A model generated the notes under the pieces. It saw nothing but the letters and a program-made list of their open reading frames with translations. It made no database searches and was not told the DNA's origin. From CAWGHZ01 sp963822575 (GTDB lineage Bacteria > Pseudomonadota > Alphaproteobacteria > MPNO01 > DASWLB01): a stretch of DNA of 64,000 nt. The stretch's first letter is position 1. Each line of letters starts with the position of its first letter. The stretch covers positions 124,001 to 188,000 of the forward strand of contig CAWGHZ010000003.1 in the NCBI GenBank assembly GCA_963822575.1, written 5' to 3'. A program made the translations under genes and the position numbers. Positions 36,842-45,613 of the stretch are shown here, piece after piece.

Positions 36842-37447
36842 ATGCTGATCGGCATCGATTTCGACAACACCATCGTCTGCTACGATTCGGTGTTCCACCG
36901 GGCCGCGATCGAGATGGGCTGGCTGGAGCCGGCGACCGAGTACCGCGGCAAGGGCTGGGTGCGCGACACGCTGCGTGCCCAGGGCATGGAGGAGGAGTGG
37001 ATCCACCTCCAGGGCCATGTCTACGGCCCGGGCATGAGCTTCGCCGCGCCCTTCCCGGGCGTGAAGGCGTTCTTCGGGGAGTGCCGCGCGCGCGGCGTCG
37101 CGACCTGCGTCATCAGCCATCGCACGCGCCACCCCTATCGCGGACCCGCGCACGATCTGCATGAGGCGGCACGGCGCTGGCTCGCCGAGCAGGGCTTCGC
37201 CGGCGGCGCGGGCGGGTCGGGCGACGGGCGCGTGTTCTTCGAGCTGACGAAGGAGGAGAAGCTCGCGCGTATCGCCGCCACCGGCTGCACCCATTTCATC
37301 GACGACCTGCCGGAGCTGCTGGGCGCGCCGGGCTGGCCCGATGCGGTTGAGCGGCTGCTGTTCGACCCGGAAGCACGTCACGCCGACGCGCCGTCCTACC
37401 GGCGCGTCGTGAGCTGGGACGAGGCGCAGAGCCGGCTGCTCGGCTGA
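36842..37447 (+). CDS. HAD-superfamily hydrolase
   Basis: A 201-residue protein with HAD motif I at the N-terminus (GIDFDNTIV; Asp5 nucleophile, Asp7), motif II Ser in VISHRT near residue 99, the motif III Lys region LTKEEKLARI, and motif IV FIDDLPELL. It is probably a sugar-phosphate phosphatase. It could remove a phosphate in the heptose route, but its sequence is unlike GmhB. It lies 7 bp after the transketolase and overlaps the kinase-like gene downstream by one base (TGATG). Confidence 0.78.
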   Translation: MLIGIDFDNTIVCYDSVFHRAAIEMGWLEPATEYRGKGWVRDTLRAQGMEEEWIHLQGHVYGPGMSFAAPFPGVKAFFGECRARGVATCVISHRTRHPYRGPAHDLHEAARRWLAEQGFAGGAGGSGDGRVFFELTKEEKLARIAATGCTHFIDDLPELLGAPGWPDAVERLLFDPEARHADAPSYRRVVSWDEAQSRLLG

Positions 37448-38475
37448 TGCTCGAGCCCGACCTCAAGGCGGCGCTGGCGGACGAGATCCTGCCGTCCCTG
37501 GGCCGGTCGGGGCGGTTCGAGGCGGCGCCGCTGGCGGGCGGCACCAACAACCGCGCATTCCGCTTGGATACGCCCGAGGGGCCGCTGTTCCTCAAGGTCT
37601 ATTTCGGCCGCGACGGCAGCCACCGCGACCGGCTGGAGACCGAGTTCCGCTTCGCGCGCTTCGCCTGGCGCCATGGCGTGCGCCGCATCCCCGAGCCGCT
37701 CGCCGCCGCGCCGGAGCACCATGTCGGGCTGTTCGAGCTGATCGAGGGGCGCCGGCCCGATCCTTCCGCCATCGACCGCGCGCTGGTCGACCAGGCGGCG
37801 GCGTTCCATTGTGAGGTGAATGCCGGCCGCGACGACCCGGCGGCCGCGGACCTTCCCACCGCCTCGGATTCGTGCTTCTCGACGGCGGACCATCTGCGCT
37901 GCCTATCGCGCCGGATCGAGCGGCTGAGTGCGATCGAGGACCGCTCCGAGGAGCATCGCGTGGCCCGCGCCCTCGTGGTCGAGCGGCTGGTCCCGCTCTG
38001 CCGCGCGGCATCCGAGAGCTACCGCACGACGGCCGAGCGCCTCGGCATGGATTTCGACGCGCGTTTGCCGCGCGCCGAGCGGTGCCTCTCCGCCTCCGAT
38101 TTCGGTTTCCACAACGCTCTGCTCGCCCCGGACGGGCGCGTGCGGTTCCACGATTTTGAGTATGCCGGCTGGGACGACCCGGCCAAGACGGTGGCGGATT
38201 TCTTCGGCCAGCCCGAGGCGCCGGTGCCGATGGCCCTGTTCGACGGCTTCTCTGCCGCCGTGCTGGCGGGCCTGCCCAACGCTCCGCGCCATGAGGCGCG
38301 CGCGCGGGCACTGGTGCCGCTCCACCGCCTCAAATGGTGCTGCATTCTGCTGAACGATTTTCTGCCCGGCGCGGAAGAGCGGCGCAAGTTCGCCGTCCCC
38401 GCCGCTGACAGCCACGCGCGCTGGTGCTCCCAGCTCGACAAGGCGCGCCGCATCGTCGAATCGATGGCCGACTGA
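37447..38475 (+). CDS. Aminoglycoside/choline-kinase-like phosphotransferase
   Basis: A 342-residue APH-fold kinase. GGTNNRAFRLDTPEGPLFLKVYF is the nucleotide-binding loop with the ATP lysine. SDFGFHNALL near residue 220 is the Brenner-type catalytic loop (D, then N), and HDFEYAGWDDPAKTVADFF supplies the metal-binding Asp. Its position beside a HAD phosphatase and sugar genes suggests a sugar or sugar-derivative kinase in the glycan pathway. Antibiotic resistance is unlikely from context. It is coupled to the HAD gene by TGATG. Confidence 0.78.
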   Translation: MLEPDLKAALADEILPSLGRSGRFEAAPLAGGTNNRAFRLDTPEGPLFLKVYFGRDGSHRDRLETEFRFARFAWRHGVRRIPEPLAAAPEHHVGLFELIEGRRPDPSAIDRALVDQAAAFHCEVNAGRDDPAAADLPTASDSCFSTADHLRCLSRRIERLSAIEDRSEEHRVARALVVERLVPLCRAASESYRTTAERLGMDFDARLPRAERCLSASDFGFHNALLAPDGRVRFHDFEYAGWDDPAKTVADFFGQPEAPVPMALFDGFSAAVLAGLPNAPRHEARARALVPLHRLKWCCILLNDFLPGAEERRKFAVPAADSHARWCSQLDKARRIVESMAD

Positions 38476-38479
38476 GGCC

Positions 38480-39106
38480 TCAGAACTTGCGCTGGGCGAT
38501 CAGCTCCGGCGCCATCCGCGACTGACGCATGAACTGCGACAGGATATGCATCAGGCTCTGGTGCAGATCCTCGACGATCCCATAGTTCGCCGCCGCGACG
38601 TGAAGGTTGATGTCGGCGAGCCGAGCGGTGCGGCCGCCCTCGAAGCCGGTCATGGCGATGGTCGCGACGCCGTTGTCGCGTGCCCAACCGACCGCCCGCA
38701 CCACGTTCTCGGAATCGCCCGACGAGCTGACGGTCACCAGCACGTCGCCCCGCCGCGCCAGCGTGCGGAGCTGGTAGACGAAGATGTCGGCGAACGAGAG
38801 GTCGTTGCCGATCGCTGTGATCACCGACATGTTCGCACTGAGGCTGCGTACGTTCGGCCGCCAATCCGTGTCGGTCTGGACGCTTTTGAGGCAGTCGCAT
38901 TCCAGGTGGTTGCTGATCGCGGCCGAGCCCCCGTTGCCGCAGGCGTAGATCGCCGCGCCGCGCTCGAGCGCGCTGCGCAAGACCTCGCCCGCCGCCTCGA
39001 TCGCCCGGCGGTCGATCGACCGCATCGCCTGCGCCATGAGCTCGAAATAGCCGTCCGCGTAGCCGCCAACGGTGCCGCTGCGCCCGACCGGGTACTTGGT
39101 GGACAC
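38480..39106 (-). CDS. gmhA: SIS-domain phosphosugar isomerase, GmhA-like (sedoheptulose-7-phosphate isomerase)
   Basis: A 208-residue protein close to GmhA length. YACGNGGSAAISNHLECDC is the phosphoheptose isomerase loop, TAIGNDLSFADIFVYQL matches the SYIFARQ region, and VTVSSSGDSENVVRAV is the SIS phosphate-binding loop. GmhA converts sedoheptulose-7-phosphate to D-glycero-D-manno-heptose-7-phosphate. GTG at 39106 gives a family-like N-terminus; the longer frame to 39262 runs into the divergent glycosyltransferase promoter. It is encoded opposite to its neighbours and converges on the kinase-like gene. Confidence 0.85.
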   Translation of the reverse strand: MSTKYPVGRSGTVGGYADGYFELMAQAMRSIDRRAIEAAGEVLRSALERGAAIYACGNGGSAAISNHLECDCLKSVQTDTDWRPNVRSLSANMSVITAIGNDLSFADIFVYQLRTLARRGDVLVTVSSSGDSENVVRAVGWARDNGVATIAMTGFEGGRTARLADINLHVAAANYGIVEDLHQSLMHILSQFMRQSRMAPELIAQRKF

Positions 39107-39239
39107 GCTGCCGTCCCTGCCCCCGCCGGATCTCCCGGCGCAAAATCTGGTTTCGACACGATGAAGACGCGGCCCTATTAGTATCGGCCGGGCGGACGGG
39201 ACGCAACGGGTCCCGCCACCGACCGAACGGGGGCACGTG

Positions 39240-40451
39240 ATGCGAGGGCCGAAGGCCGTCACCGCCGCGCTGGCCTACGCGGCCCTGGCCCCGCGCGCCG
39301 ACCCAGTGCCGCCGCCGGAGGCCGCCGGCCGGCCGGTCGTCGCCGGCTTTTTGCGTTCGGCGAGCGGGATGGGCGAGGTGGCGCGCCAGATCCTTGCGGG
39401 CCTCTCCCGGACCGGCTACCGGCCGGCCTGCCGCGACCTCACGCCCCGCTTCCAACCCGCCGCCATGATGCCCCCCGTCGCTTGCGATCCGCCCGAGCTG
39501 GGTGAGGCCGGGCCGCTGGTGCTGGTCGCCAACCCGCCGGAGCTGTCGGCGGTCGCGTGCCATCTCGGGCGGGCGATGATGCACGGCCGCCTGGTCGTCG
39601 GGCACTGGTCGTGGGAGCTCGAACGGATCCCGCCCGGCTGGCGGCGCGCCTTCCGCTACGTTCACGAGATCTGGGTGCCGAGCCAATTCACCGCCGATGC
39701 CGTCGCGCCGGTCACCGACCGGCCGGTGCGCGTGGTGGCGCCTCCGCTCCGCCCCGTTGCGGCGACGGCGGACCGGGCCGGATTCGGCATTCCTGCGGAC
39801 GCCATCGTGGTGCTGGTGATTGCCGATTCGCGGTCCAGCCTCGCCCGCAAGAACGTCGCCGGCGCGGTCGCCGCGTTCCGCCACGCCTTCGGGACGCGCA
39901 CCGACCGCCGTCTGGTGGTCAAGCTGAACGCACCCGATGCCGTCGCCCCGCGCGTCGCCGAGCTGGCAAGCGCCGTCCAGGCCTTGCCCAACGCGACGCT
40001 GATCGCCGCCACCTTGCCGCAGGAGCGCCAGGCGGCGCTGATCGCCGGAGCCGATATCGTGCTGTCGCTGCACCGGTCGGAAGGGTTCGGGCTGGTGCTT
40101 GCCGAGGCGATGCTCGCCGGCAAGGCGGTGGTCGCAACCGACTGGTCGGGCAGCCGCGACTTCGCCACCGCCGAGACCGCGGCGCTGGTGCCGGCCGCTT
40201 TGGTTCCGGTCAGCGACCCGTACGGCATCTACCGCGCCCCCGGCCAGCGCTGGGCCGAGCCGGACGCGGCGGCGGCGGTGGAGCAGCTCCGCCGGCTCGC
40301 CGACGACGGCGCGGCCCGGGCCGCGCTGGGCGCGCGCGCCGCCCGCCACATGCGCGCCTTCTGCGACGACCGCCGCTTCGCCGAATCGTTGGGGGCGCCG
40401 TTCGCCGCGGCATGTCATCGCGCCCCGGCGAACGACGGCTGCAAAGGCTAG
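39240..40451 (+). CDS. Glycosyltransferase group 1 (GT4-like)
   Basis: A 403-residue GT-B enzyme. GFLRSASGMGEVARQILAGL near residue 35 is an acceptor-side glycine loop. VGHWSWELERIPPGW and EIWVPSQFTADAV follow, and the donor-side signature is SLHRSEGFGLVLAEAMLAGKAVVATDWSG (the EX7E region). It would transfer a sugar from a nucleotide donor to the growing glycan. It is divergent from gmhA and 130 bp upstream of the nucleotidyltransferase-kinase gene. GTG at 39237 directly before the ATG is an alternative start. Confidence 0.85.
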   Translation: MRGPKAVTAALAYAALAPRADPVPPPEAAGRPVVAGFLRSASGMGEVARQILAGLSRTGYRPACRDLTPRFQPAAMMPPVACDPPELGEAGPLVLVANPPELSAVACHLGRAMMHGRLVVGHWSWELERIPPGWRRAFRYVHEIWVPSQFTADAVAPVTDRPVRVVAPPLRPVAATADRAGFGIPADAIVVLVIADSRSSLARKNVAGAVAAFRHAFGTRTDRRLVVKLNAPDAVAPRVAELASAVQALPNATLIAATLPQERQAALIAGADIVLSLHRSEGFGLVLAEAMLAGKAVVATDWSGSRDFATAETAALVPAALVPVSDPYGIYRAPGQRWAEPDAAAAVEQLRRLADDGAARAALGARAARHMRAFCDDRRFAESLGAPFAAACHRAPANDGCKG

Positions 40452-40583
40452 GCGTCCAGCCGGGCGGAGGCGGCAAATCTTGTGGCCAAACTGTGGCGAC
40501 CGCGATGCGCTTTGTAGTAATGTCCACAGGGGAGCGCCGGACAAGCGGCCCCGGGTTCCGGGACATTCAGCTCTGGGGTGGGG

Positions 40584-42224
40584 ATGACCGATAAGGCACT
40601 GGGCTCGTACGCCGCGGAGGAGAACGGCGTGGCAGAGATCGTCAAGGATATCTGCCCGTCGGACCAGCCGATCCTCGTCGGGCCGGCTGCTTTTTCCGAA
40701 TCGCGCAGCAAGATCAAGCCTATAGAGGAGCTGGCCGGCATCATCGCGGCGGCGCAGACGGACGGCAAGACCGTGGTCCACGCCCACGGCGTGTTCGACC
40801 TTCTGCATCTCGGCCATGTCCGCCACCTTGAGGCCGCCAAGTCGGTCGCCGACCTCCTGGTCGTGACCGTCACGACGGACAAGTTGGTCAACAAGGGGCC
40901 CGGGCGCCCCGTCTTCCACGAATCACAGCGCGCCGAGATGCTCGCCGCGCTCGCGGTCGTCGATTACGTCGCCGTATCGACCCACGCCGGCGCCGAATCG
41001 GTGATCGAGGAGCTGAAGCCCGATTTCTACACCAAGGGTAACGAGTACCTGCACGCCGAGCGCGACGTCACCGGCCGGATCGTCACCGAGCGTGCCGCGG
41101 TGGAGCGGCACGGCGGACGCATGGTCTTCACCGAGGACATCACCTTCAGCTCCTCGGCCCTGCTCAACCGCCATTTCGGCATCTACCCGCCGGAGCTGCA
41201 GACCTATCTGGACAGCGTGCGCGGCGACGACATGCTCGATTCGCTGATCGGCACGATCAACGCAGTCCGGCCGTTCCGCCTTCTGTTCGTCGGCGACACC
41301 ATTATCGACGAGTACCAGTACGTCGTGCCGCTCGGCAAATCGGCGAAGGAGAACATCATCGCCAGCCGCTACCAGGACACCGAGGTGTTCTGCGGCGGCG
41401 TCGTGGCGGCAGCCAACCACGTCGCCGACTTTTGCCGGTCCGTCGACGTCTTCACCGTGCTGGGCGAGATCGACAGCTACGACGAAATCATCAAGGCCAC
41501 GCTGCGCCCTAATATCCGCCTGCACACGTTGATGCGGCCGGGCGCGCCGACCACCCGCAAGAAGCGCATGGTCGACCAGTCCTACATGCGCAAGCTGTTC
41601 GAGATTTGCTACATCAAGGACGAGATGCTGGAGGCGCCGCTCCAGGGCCGCATGAATTGCTGGCTCGACGAGCACATCGACGAGTTCGACGGGGTCGTGG
41701 TGACCGACTTCGGGCACGGCATGGTCGGCCGCGCGACTATCGACCTCCTGTGCGAACGGGCGCGGTTTCTCGCCGTCAACGCGCAGGTGAACAGCGCGAA
41801 CGGCGGGTTCAACCTGATCACCAAGTATCCGCGCGCCGATTATATTTGCATCGACGCGCCCGAGGCCCAACTCGCGGCGGGCGACCGGCAGAGCCCGATC
41901 GAGTCAATCATCACCGACCGGCTGCGCTCGGTGATCGAGTGCGACAAGTTCATTGTGACGCACGGGCCCAACGGATGCGTGGCGTTCGACGCGACGGTCG
42001 GCCCGGTGCGCGTACCGGCCTTCAGCCGCACGGTGGTCGACACGATGGGCGCGGGCGACGCGTTCCTGGCGGTCACCGCACCGCTGGTCGCGACCGGCGC
42101 ACGGCTTGACCACGTGGCGTTTGTCGGCAATGCGGTGGGCGCAATGAAGGTCGGCATCGTCGGCCAGCGCCAGCTCATCGACCGCGTGAGCCTGATCAAG
42201 TACATAACGGCCATGCTGAAATAA
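40584..42224 (+). CDS. Nucleotidyltransferase-PfkB kinase fusion, HldE-like with reversed domain order
   Basis: A 546-residue protein. Residues about 60-190 form a cytidylyltransferase-type domain (HGVFDLLHLGHVRHLEAAK with the HxGH motif, then TVTTDKLVNKGPGRP). Residues about 230-546 form a PfkB/ribokinase-type domain (LFVGDTIIDEY, FCGGVVAAANHVADF, and catalytic TMGAGDAFLAV near 488). In E. coli HldE the kinase comes first and the nucleotidyltransferase second, so the order is inverted here. With GmhA and a GmhB-like phosphatase it could give NDP-heptose, though the sugar specificity is not proven. It is followed by an epimerase. Confidence 0.82.
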   Translation: MTDKALGSYAAEENGVAEIVKDICPSDQPILVGPAAFSESRSKIKPIEELAGIIAAAQTDGKTVVHAHGVFDLLHLGHVRHLEAAKSVADLLVVTVTTDKLVNKGPGRPVFHESQRAEMLAALAVVDYVAVSTHAGAESVIEELKPDFYTKGNEYLHAERDVTGRIVTERAAVERHGGRMVFTEDITFSSSALLNRHFGIYPPELQTYLDSVRGDDMLDSLIGTINAVRPFRLLFVGDTIIDEYQYVVPLGKSAKENIIASRYQDTEVFCGGVVAAANHVADFCRSVDVFTVLGEIDSYDEIIKATLRPNIRLHTLMRPGAPTTRKKRMVDQSYMRKLFEICYIKDEMLEAPLQGRMNCWLDEHIDEFDGVVVTDFGHGMVGRATIDLLCERARFLAVNAQVNSANGGFNLITKYPRADYICIDAPEAQLAAGDRQSPIESIITDRLRSVIECDKFIVTHGPNGCVAFDATVGPVRVPAFSRTVVDTMGAGDAFLAVTAPLVATGARLDHVAFVGNAVGAMKVGIVGQRQLIDRVSLIKYITAMLK

Positions 42225-42282
42225 CCGGTGGCCGCCCTGTCGCGGCGCGCGCTGCCGCGCCTTCCCCCTGACATGTGTTGAG

Positions 42283-43299
42283 TTGCGACGACAATGGAAG
42301 AATCCTGAGATCAAACGGGTGATGGTGACCGGCGGTGCCGGCTATGTCGGCTCCATGCTGGTGCCGCGCCTGCTCGCCGAAGGCTACGGCGTGACGGTGC
42401 TGGACCTCTATCTCTACGGGCGCGAGCCGCTCGACGCGGTGCGCGACGACCCGCGGCTGATCGAGGTAAAGGGCGATCTGCGCGACCCGATGGCCGTCGC
42501 CAAGGCGCTGACCGGCGCGGACGCGGTGATCCACCTCGCCTGCATCTCCAACGACCCGTCCTTCGAGCTCGATCCGGAGCTCGGCAAGTCGATCAACTAC
42601 GACTGCTTCCGCCCGCTGGTGCGCGCCGCCAAGGCGGAGGGCGTCAAGCGCTTCGTCTACGCGTCGTCCTCGTCGGTCTACGGCGTGAAGGACGTGCCGG
42701 ACGTGAGCGAGGACTTGCCGCTCGAGCCGCTGACCGACTATTCTAAGTTCAAGGCGATGTGCGAGGACGTGCTGGTCGAGGAGCGCGCGCCCGGCTTCGC
42801 CACGCTGATCCTGAGGCCCGCGACGGTGTGCGGCTACTCGCCGCGGCTGCGCCTCGACCTGACGGTCAACATCCTCACCAACCACGCCGTCAACACGGGC
42901 AAGATCACGGTGTTCGGCGGCAGCCAGCTTCGCCCCAACATCAACATCCTCGACATGGTGGACCTGTACGTCCTGTCGCTCGGCGCACCGACCGAGCGGA
43001 TCGACGGGCGGATCTTCAACGCCGGCTACGAGAACCATTCGGTGATGCAGATCGCCGAGATGGTGCGCGACGAGGTCGGCAAGGGCATCGAGATCGTCGT
43101 CCAGCCGACCAACGATATGCGCTCGTACCAGATTTCCTCCGCCAAAATCGCCCGCGAGCTGGGGTTCGTGCCCAAGCACACGATCGGCGACGCGATCCAG
43201 AATCTCGTCACCGCGTTCGCCGCCGGCAAGATCCCGAACTCGATGGACGATCCGCGCTACTTCAACATCCGTCAGATGCAGTTGAACAAGCTCACCTGA
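42283..43299 (+). CDS. NAD-dependent epimerase/dehydratase
   Basis: Up to 338 residues of extended SDR: VMVTGGAGYVGSMLVPRLL, HLACISNDPSFELDP, YASSSSVYGVKD, DYSKFKAMCE (YxxxK) and the substrate-binding segment ILRPATVCGYSPRLRLD. Relatives in surface-polysaccharide clusters act on nucleotide sugars; with the kinase-nucleotidyltransferase upstream it may modify the NDP-heptose. The start is uncertain: TTG at 42283, or GTG/ATG at 42319-42322, which would give the more usual short N-terminus. Neither has a clear ribosome-binding site. Confidence 0.82.
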   Translation: MRRQWKNPEIKRVMVTGGAGYVGSMLVPRLLAEGYGVTVLDLYLYGREPLDAVRDDPRLIEVKGDLRDPMAVAKALTGADAVIHLACISNDPSFELDPELGKSINYDCFRPLVRAAKAEGVKRFVYASSSSVYGVKDVPDVSEDLPLEPLTDYSKFKAMCEDVLVEERAPGFATLILRPATVCGYSPRLRLDLTVNILTNHAVNTGKITVFGGSQLRPNINILDMVDLYVLSLGAPTERIDGRIFNAGYENHSVMQIAEMVRDEVGKGIEIVVQPTNDMRSYQISSAKIARELGFVPKHTIGDAIQNLVTAFAAGKIPNSMDDPRYFNIRQMQLNKLT

Positions 43300-43316
43300 C
43301 GGCCCGGCGACGGGGC

Positions 43317-44111
43317 ATGACGCCCATGCGCGACAGCGACCTAGAGCATTTCGAGCGGCACGGCTATGTCTGTGCCCGGGGCGTCGTTTCGACCTCCTTG
43401 GTCGGCGAAATGGCGGCATTCTTGGCTGCGCACGCCGACGATGCGGTGGCCGAGCTGCGCCGCCTGCTCGCCTGCGACGACGATGCGGTGCTGGTCGGCG
43501 AGATCGACCGGCGCCTCGCCGCCAGCAGCACGACCGGCGACAGCTTCGCCGATCGCCAGCTCATGGCCGGCCACTACCCGCTCTCGACCCGGCTCGATCC
43601 CATGCTCCAGCAAGTGGCGGCCGAGCCGGGCGTGCGCGCCGCGCTCGCGCGGCTCCTGCCCGGCCCGGGCTGGCGCATGCACATGCCGCCCACTGCGCGC
43701 TTCGTGCTGCCCGGCAACCGGCGTGCCGGCGTGCCGCCGCACCAGGACATCTCATACAACCAGCAGGTCGCCGAGTTCGTGGTGATGTGGCTGCCGCTGG
43801 TGCCGATCGACGCCGCCTGCGGCGGGGTGATGGTGTATGACGGCTCGGGCCGGGCCGACGCCGTGCCGACCGGCCAGGCGGCCGACGATTTCTGGCTCGA
43901 CGGGGTGCCGACCGCCGGATATAAGCCCGTCACCTTCGAGATGGGGCTGGGCGACGTCCTGTTCCTCAACAAGCGGATCATCCACGGCTCGGCGCCGAAC
44001 CTGTCGACGCACACCCGCTACAGCGTGGACTACCGGTTCTTCCCGAACGCGCTCGCCTCGACGAAGCACTATCTCGACCTTGACACCATGACCGTCGTGG
44101 CGCCGCCCTGA
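43317..44111 (+). CDS. Phytanoyl-CoA dioxygenase (PhyH)-family protein
   Basis: A 264-residue Fe(II)/2-oxoglutarate-dependent oxygenase-like protein. The iron triad is probably His-x-Asp in VPPHQDISYN near residue 140 and the distal His in IIHGSAPNLS near 225, with Arg in TRYSVDYRF binding 2-oxoglutarate. Members in glycan or secondary-metabolite clusters hydroxylate or oxidise a sugar or side chain. It is 17 bp after the epimerase and 22 bp before a TylF-like methyltransferase, so it belongs to a tailoring operon. Confidence 0.82.
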   Translation: MTPMRDSDLEHFERHGYVCARGVVSTSLVGEMAAFLAAHADDAVAELRRLLACDDDAVLVGEIDRRLAASSTTGDSFADRQLMAGHYPLSTRLDPMLQQVAAEPGVRAALARLLPGPGWRMHMPPTARFVLPGNRRAGVPPHQDISYNQQVAEFVVMWLPLVPIDAACGGVMVYDGSGRADAVPTGQAADDFWLDGVPTAGYKPVTFEMGLGDVLFLNKRIIHGSAPNLSTHTRYSVDYRFFPNALASTKHYLDLDTMTVVAPP

Positions 44112-44133
44112 GGCGCCGCAACGAGCGAGGCGA

Positions 44134-44904
44134 ATGGCGATGGACGACGAGAAGTTCGACGGCCGGCAGCGCTACAGCCGCGACCGCGAGATCGAGGCGC
44201 GGCTCGAGGAGCTGTTCCGGTCGCGCGACATCACGCCCCTCGAGGCGGTGAACCACTTCCCGCTGTTCGCGCGCCGCACCCATTTGAAGAAATTCCTGGC
44301 GCACTGGGAGCTGTTCCGCCGCACGATCGAGTTGCCCGGCGACATCGTCGAGCTCGGCGTGTTCCGCGGACTCAGCCTGATGACCTTCGCCAACTTCCTC
44401 GAGGTCGTGAACGTGGGCGACCGCACCAAGAAGGCGTGGGGCTTCGACAACTGGTCCGGCTTCGCCGGCCTCGCGCCGGAGGATGGGCCGGCGCTCGAGC
44501 GTATGCACAAGCAGGAGGGCGATTTCAGCCCGAAGGATTATTTCGACGAGCTTCAAGAGGTGCTGGCGATCTTCGACATGGACCGGTTCGTCGGCTGGAA
44601 GAAGCGCGTCGAGCTGGTGGTCGGCGACGTCGAGACGACCGTGCCGGAATTCGTCGAGAAGAACCCCGGGCTGCGCATCTCGCTCCTGCACTTCGACGTC
44701 GATCTCTACCGTCCCACCAAGGTCGGGCTCGAATGCTTCTACGACCGTGTGGTGCGCGGCGGGGTGGTGATCTTCGACGAGTACGGCATCCTGGAATGGT
44801 CGGGCGAAAGCCAGGCGGTGGACGAGTTCTTCGCCGCGCGCGACGTGCAGATCCAGAAGTTCCCCTGGCAGGGCGCGCCGGGCGGCTACATCGTGAAACC
44901 TTGA
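44134..44904 (+). CDS. TylF/macrocin-type O-methyltransferase
   Basis: A 256-residue class I methyltransferase. IVELGVFRGLSLMTFANFL is the SAM-binding motif. AWGFDNWSGFAG gives the acidic ribose-binding residue, and LLHFDVDLYRPTKVGLE with FDEYG matches the metal-dependent TylF family. Such enzymes methylate a sugar hydroxyl. In this operon it probably modifies the glycan or its precursor. Confidence 0.85.
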   Translation: MAMDDEKFDGRQRYSRDREIEARLEELFRSRDITPLEAVNHFPLFARRTHLKKFLAHWELFRRTIELPGDIVELGVFRGLSLMTFANFLEVVNVGDRTKKAWGFDNWSGFAGLAPEDGPALERMHKQEGDFSPKDYFDELQEVLAIFDMDRFVGWKKRVELVVGDVETTVPEFVEKNPGLRISLLHFDVDLYRPTKVGLECFYDRVVRGGVVIFDEYGILEWSGESQAVDEFFAARDVQIQKFPWQGAPGGYIVKP

Positions 44905-44940
44905 TAGGCGCAGGCCGGCCCGGCTGCGAGAGGCGGTAAG

Positions 44941-45603
44941 ATGGCGTATGTCGATTTCGTGGGACGGGTGCACCGCGCGACCAAGCGCGACTATGTCGGG
45001 CGCGTCAACGCGATCGACAAGGCGGTCGCGGCCGAGAAAGCGATCCAGTTCGGCTACGACTACTGGGACGGCGACCGCAATTTCGGCTATGGCGGGTACC
45101 GCTACGACGGGCGCTGGCGCGCGGTGGCCGAGGACATCGTCAAGCATTACGGGCTGAAGCCGGGCGTGCGCATCCTCGATGTCGGCTGCGGCAAGGGCTT
45201 CCTGGCCTACGAGTTCACCCAGGTTCTGCCTGGCTGCGAGGTGGCGGGCCTCGACATCTCGTCCTACGCAATCGAGCACGCCAAGGAGGAGGTGAAGCCC
45301 TTCCTCAAGGTCGGGCATGCGAAATCCCTGCCCTGGCCGGACAAGTCGTTCGACCTGGTGATCAGCATCACCACGCTGCACAACCTCTACATCTACGACC
45401 TCGATGCGGCGCTGCGCGAGATCGAGCGGGTCGGGCGCGGCGGCAAGTACATCTGCATCGAGGGCTACCGCAACGAGCGCGAGAAGATGAATTTGCTGTA
45501 CTGGCAGCTCACCTGCCGCGCCTTCCACACGCCCGAGGAGTGGGAGTGGATCTTCGCCCAGGCCGGCTACACGGGCGACTATTCCTGCATCTACTTCGAA
45601 TGA
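44941..45603 (+). CDS. Class I SAM-dependent methyltransferase
   Basis: A 220-residue methyltransferase of the Methyltransf_11 type. RILDVGCGKGFLAYEF is motif I, VAGLDISSYAIEHAK motif II, and SLPWPDKSFDLVISITTLHNL motif IV. The N-terminus carries a short sequence (GYDYWDGDRNFGYGGYRYDGRW) seen in methyltransferases of polysaccharide loci. The acceptor is unknown, probably a sugar. It lies between two other methyltransferase genes. Confidence 0.87.
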   Translation: MAYVDFVGRVHRATKRDYVGRVNAIDKAVAAEKAIQFGYDYWDGDRNFGYGGYRYDGRWRAVAEDIVKHYGLKPGVRILDVGCGKGFLAYEFTQVLPGCEVAGLDISSYAIEHAKEEVKPFLKVGHAKSLPWPDKSFDLVISITTLHNLYIYDLDAALREIERVGRGGKYICIEGYRNEREKMNLLYWQLTCRAFHTPEEWEWIFAQAGYTGDYSCIYFE

Positions 45604-45613
45604 GGGCCGGCCC

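Noticed and set aside
37447..38475. Antibiotic-resistance aminoglycoside phosphotransferase
   Set aside because: It has the APH fold but lies in a sugar operon coupled to a HAD phosphatase, with no mobile element nearby; a metabolic kinase is more likely.
38019..40919. Very long antisense open frame (966 codons) across gmhA, the GT4 gene and flanks
   Set aside because: High G+C produces long stop-free antisense frames. The composition is Arg/His/Gly-rich without motifs, and the sense-strand genes here have clear family motifs.
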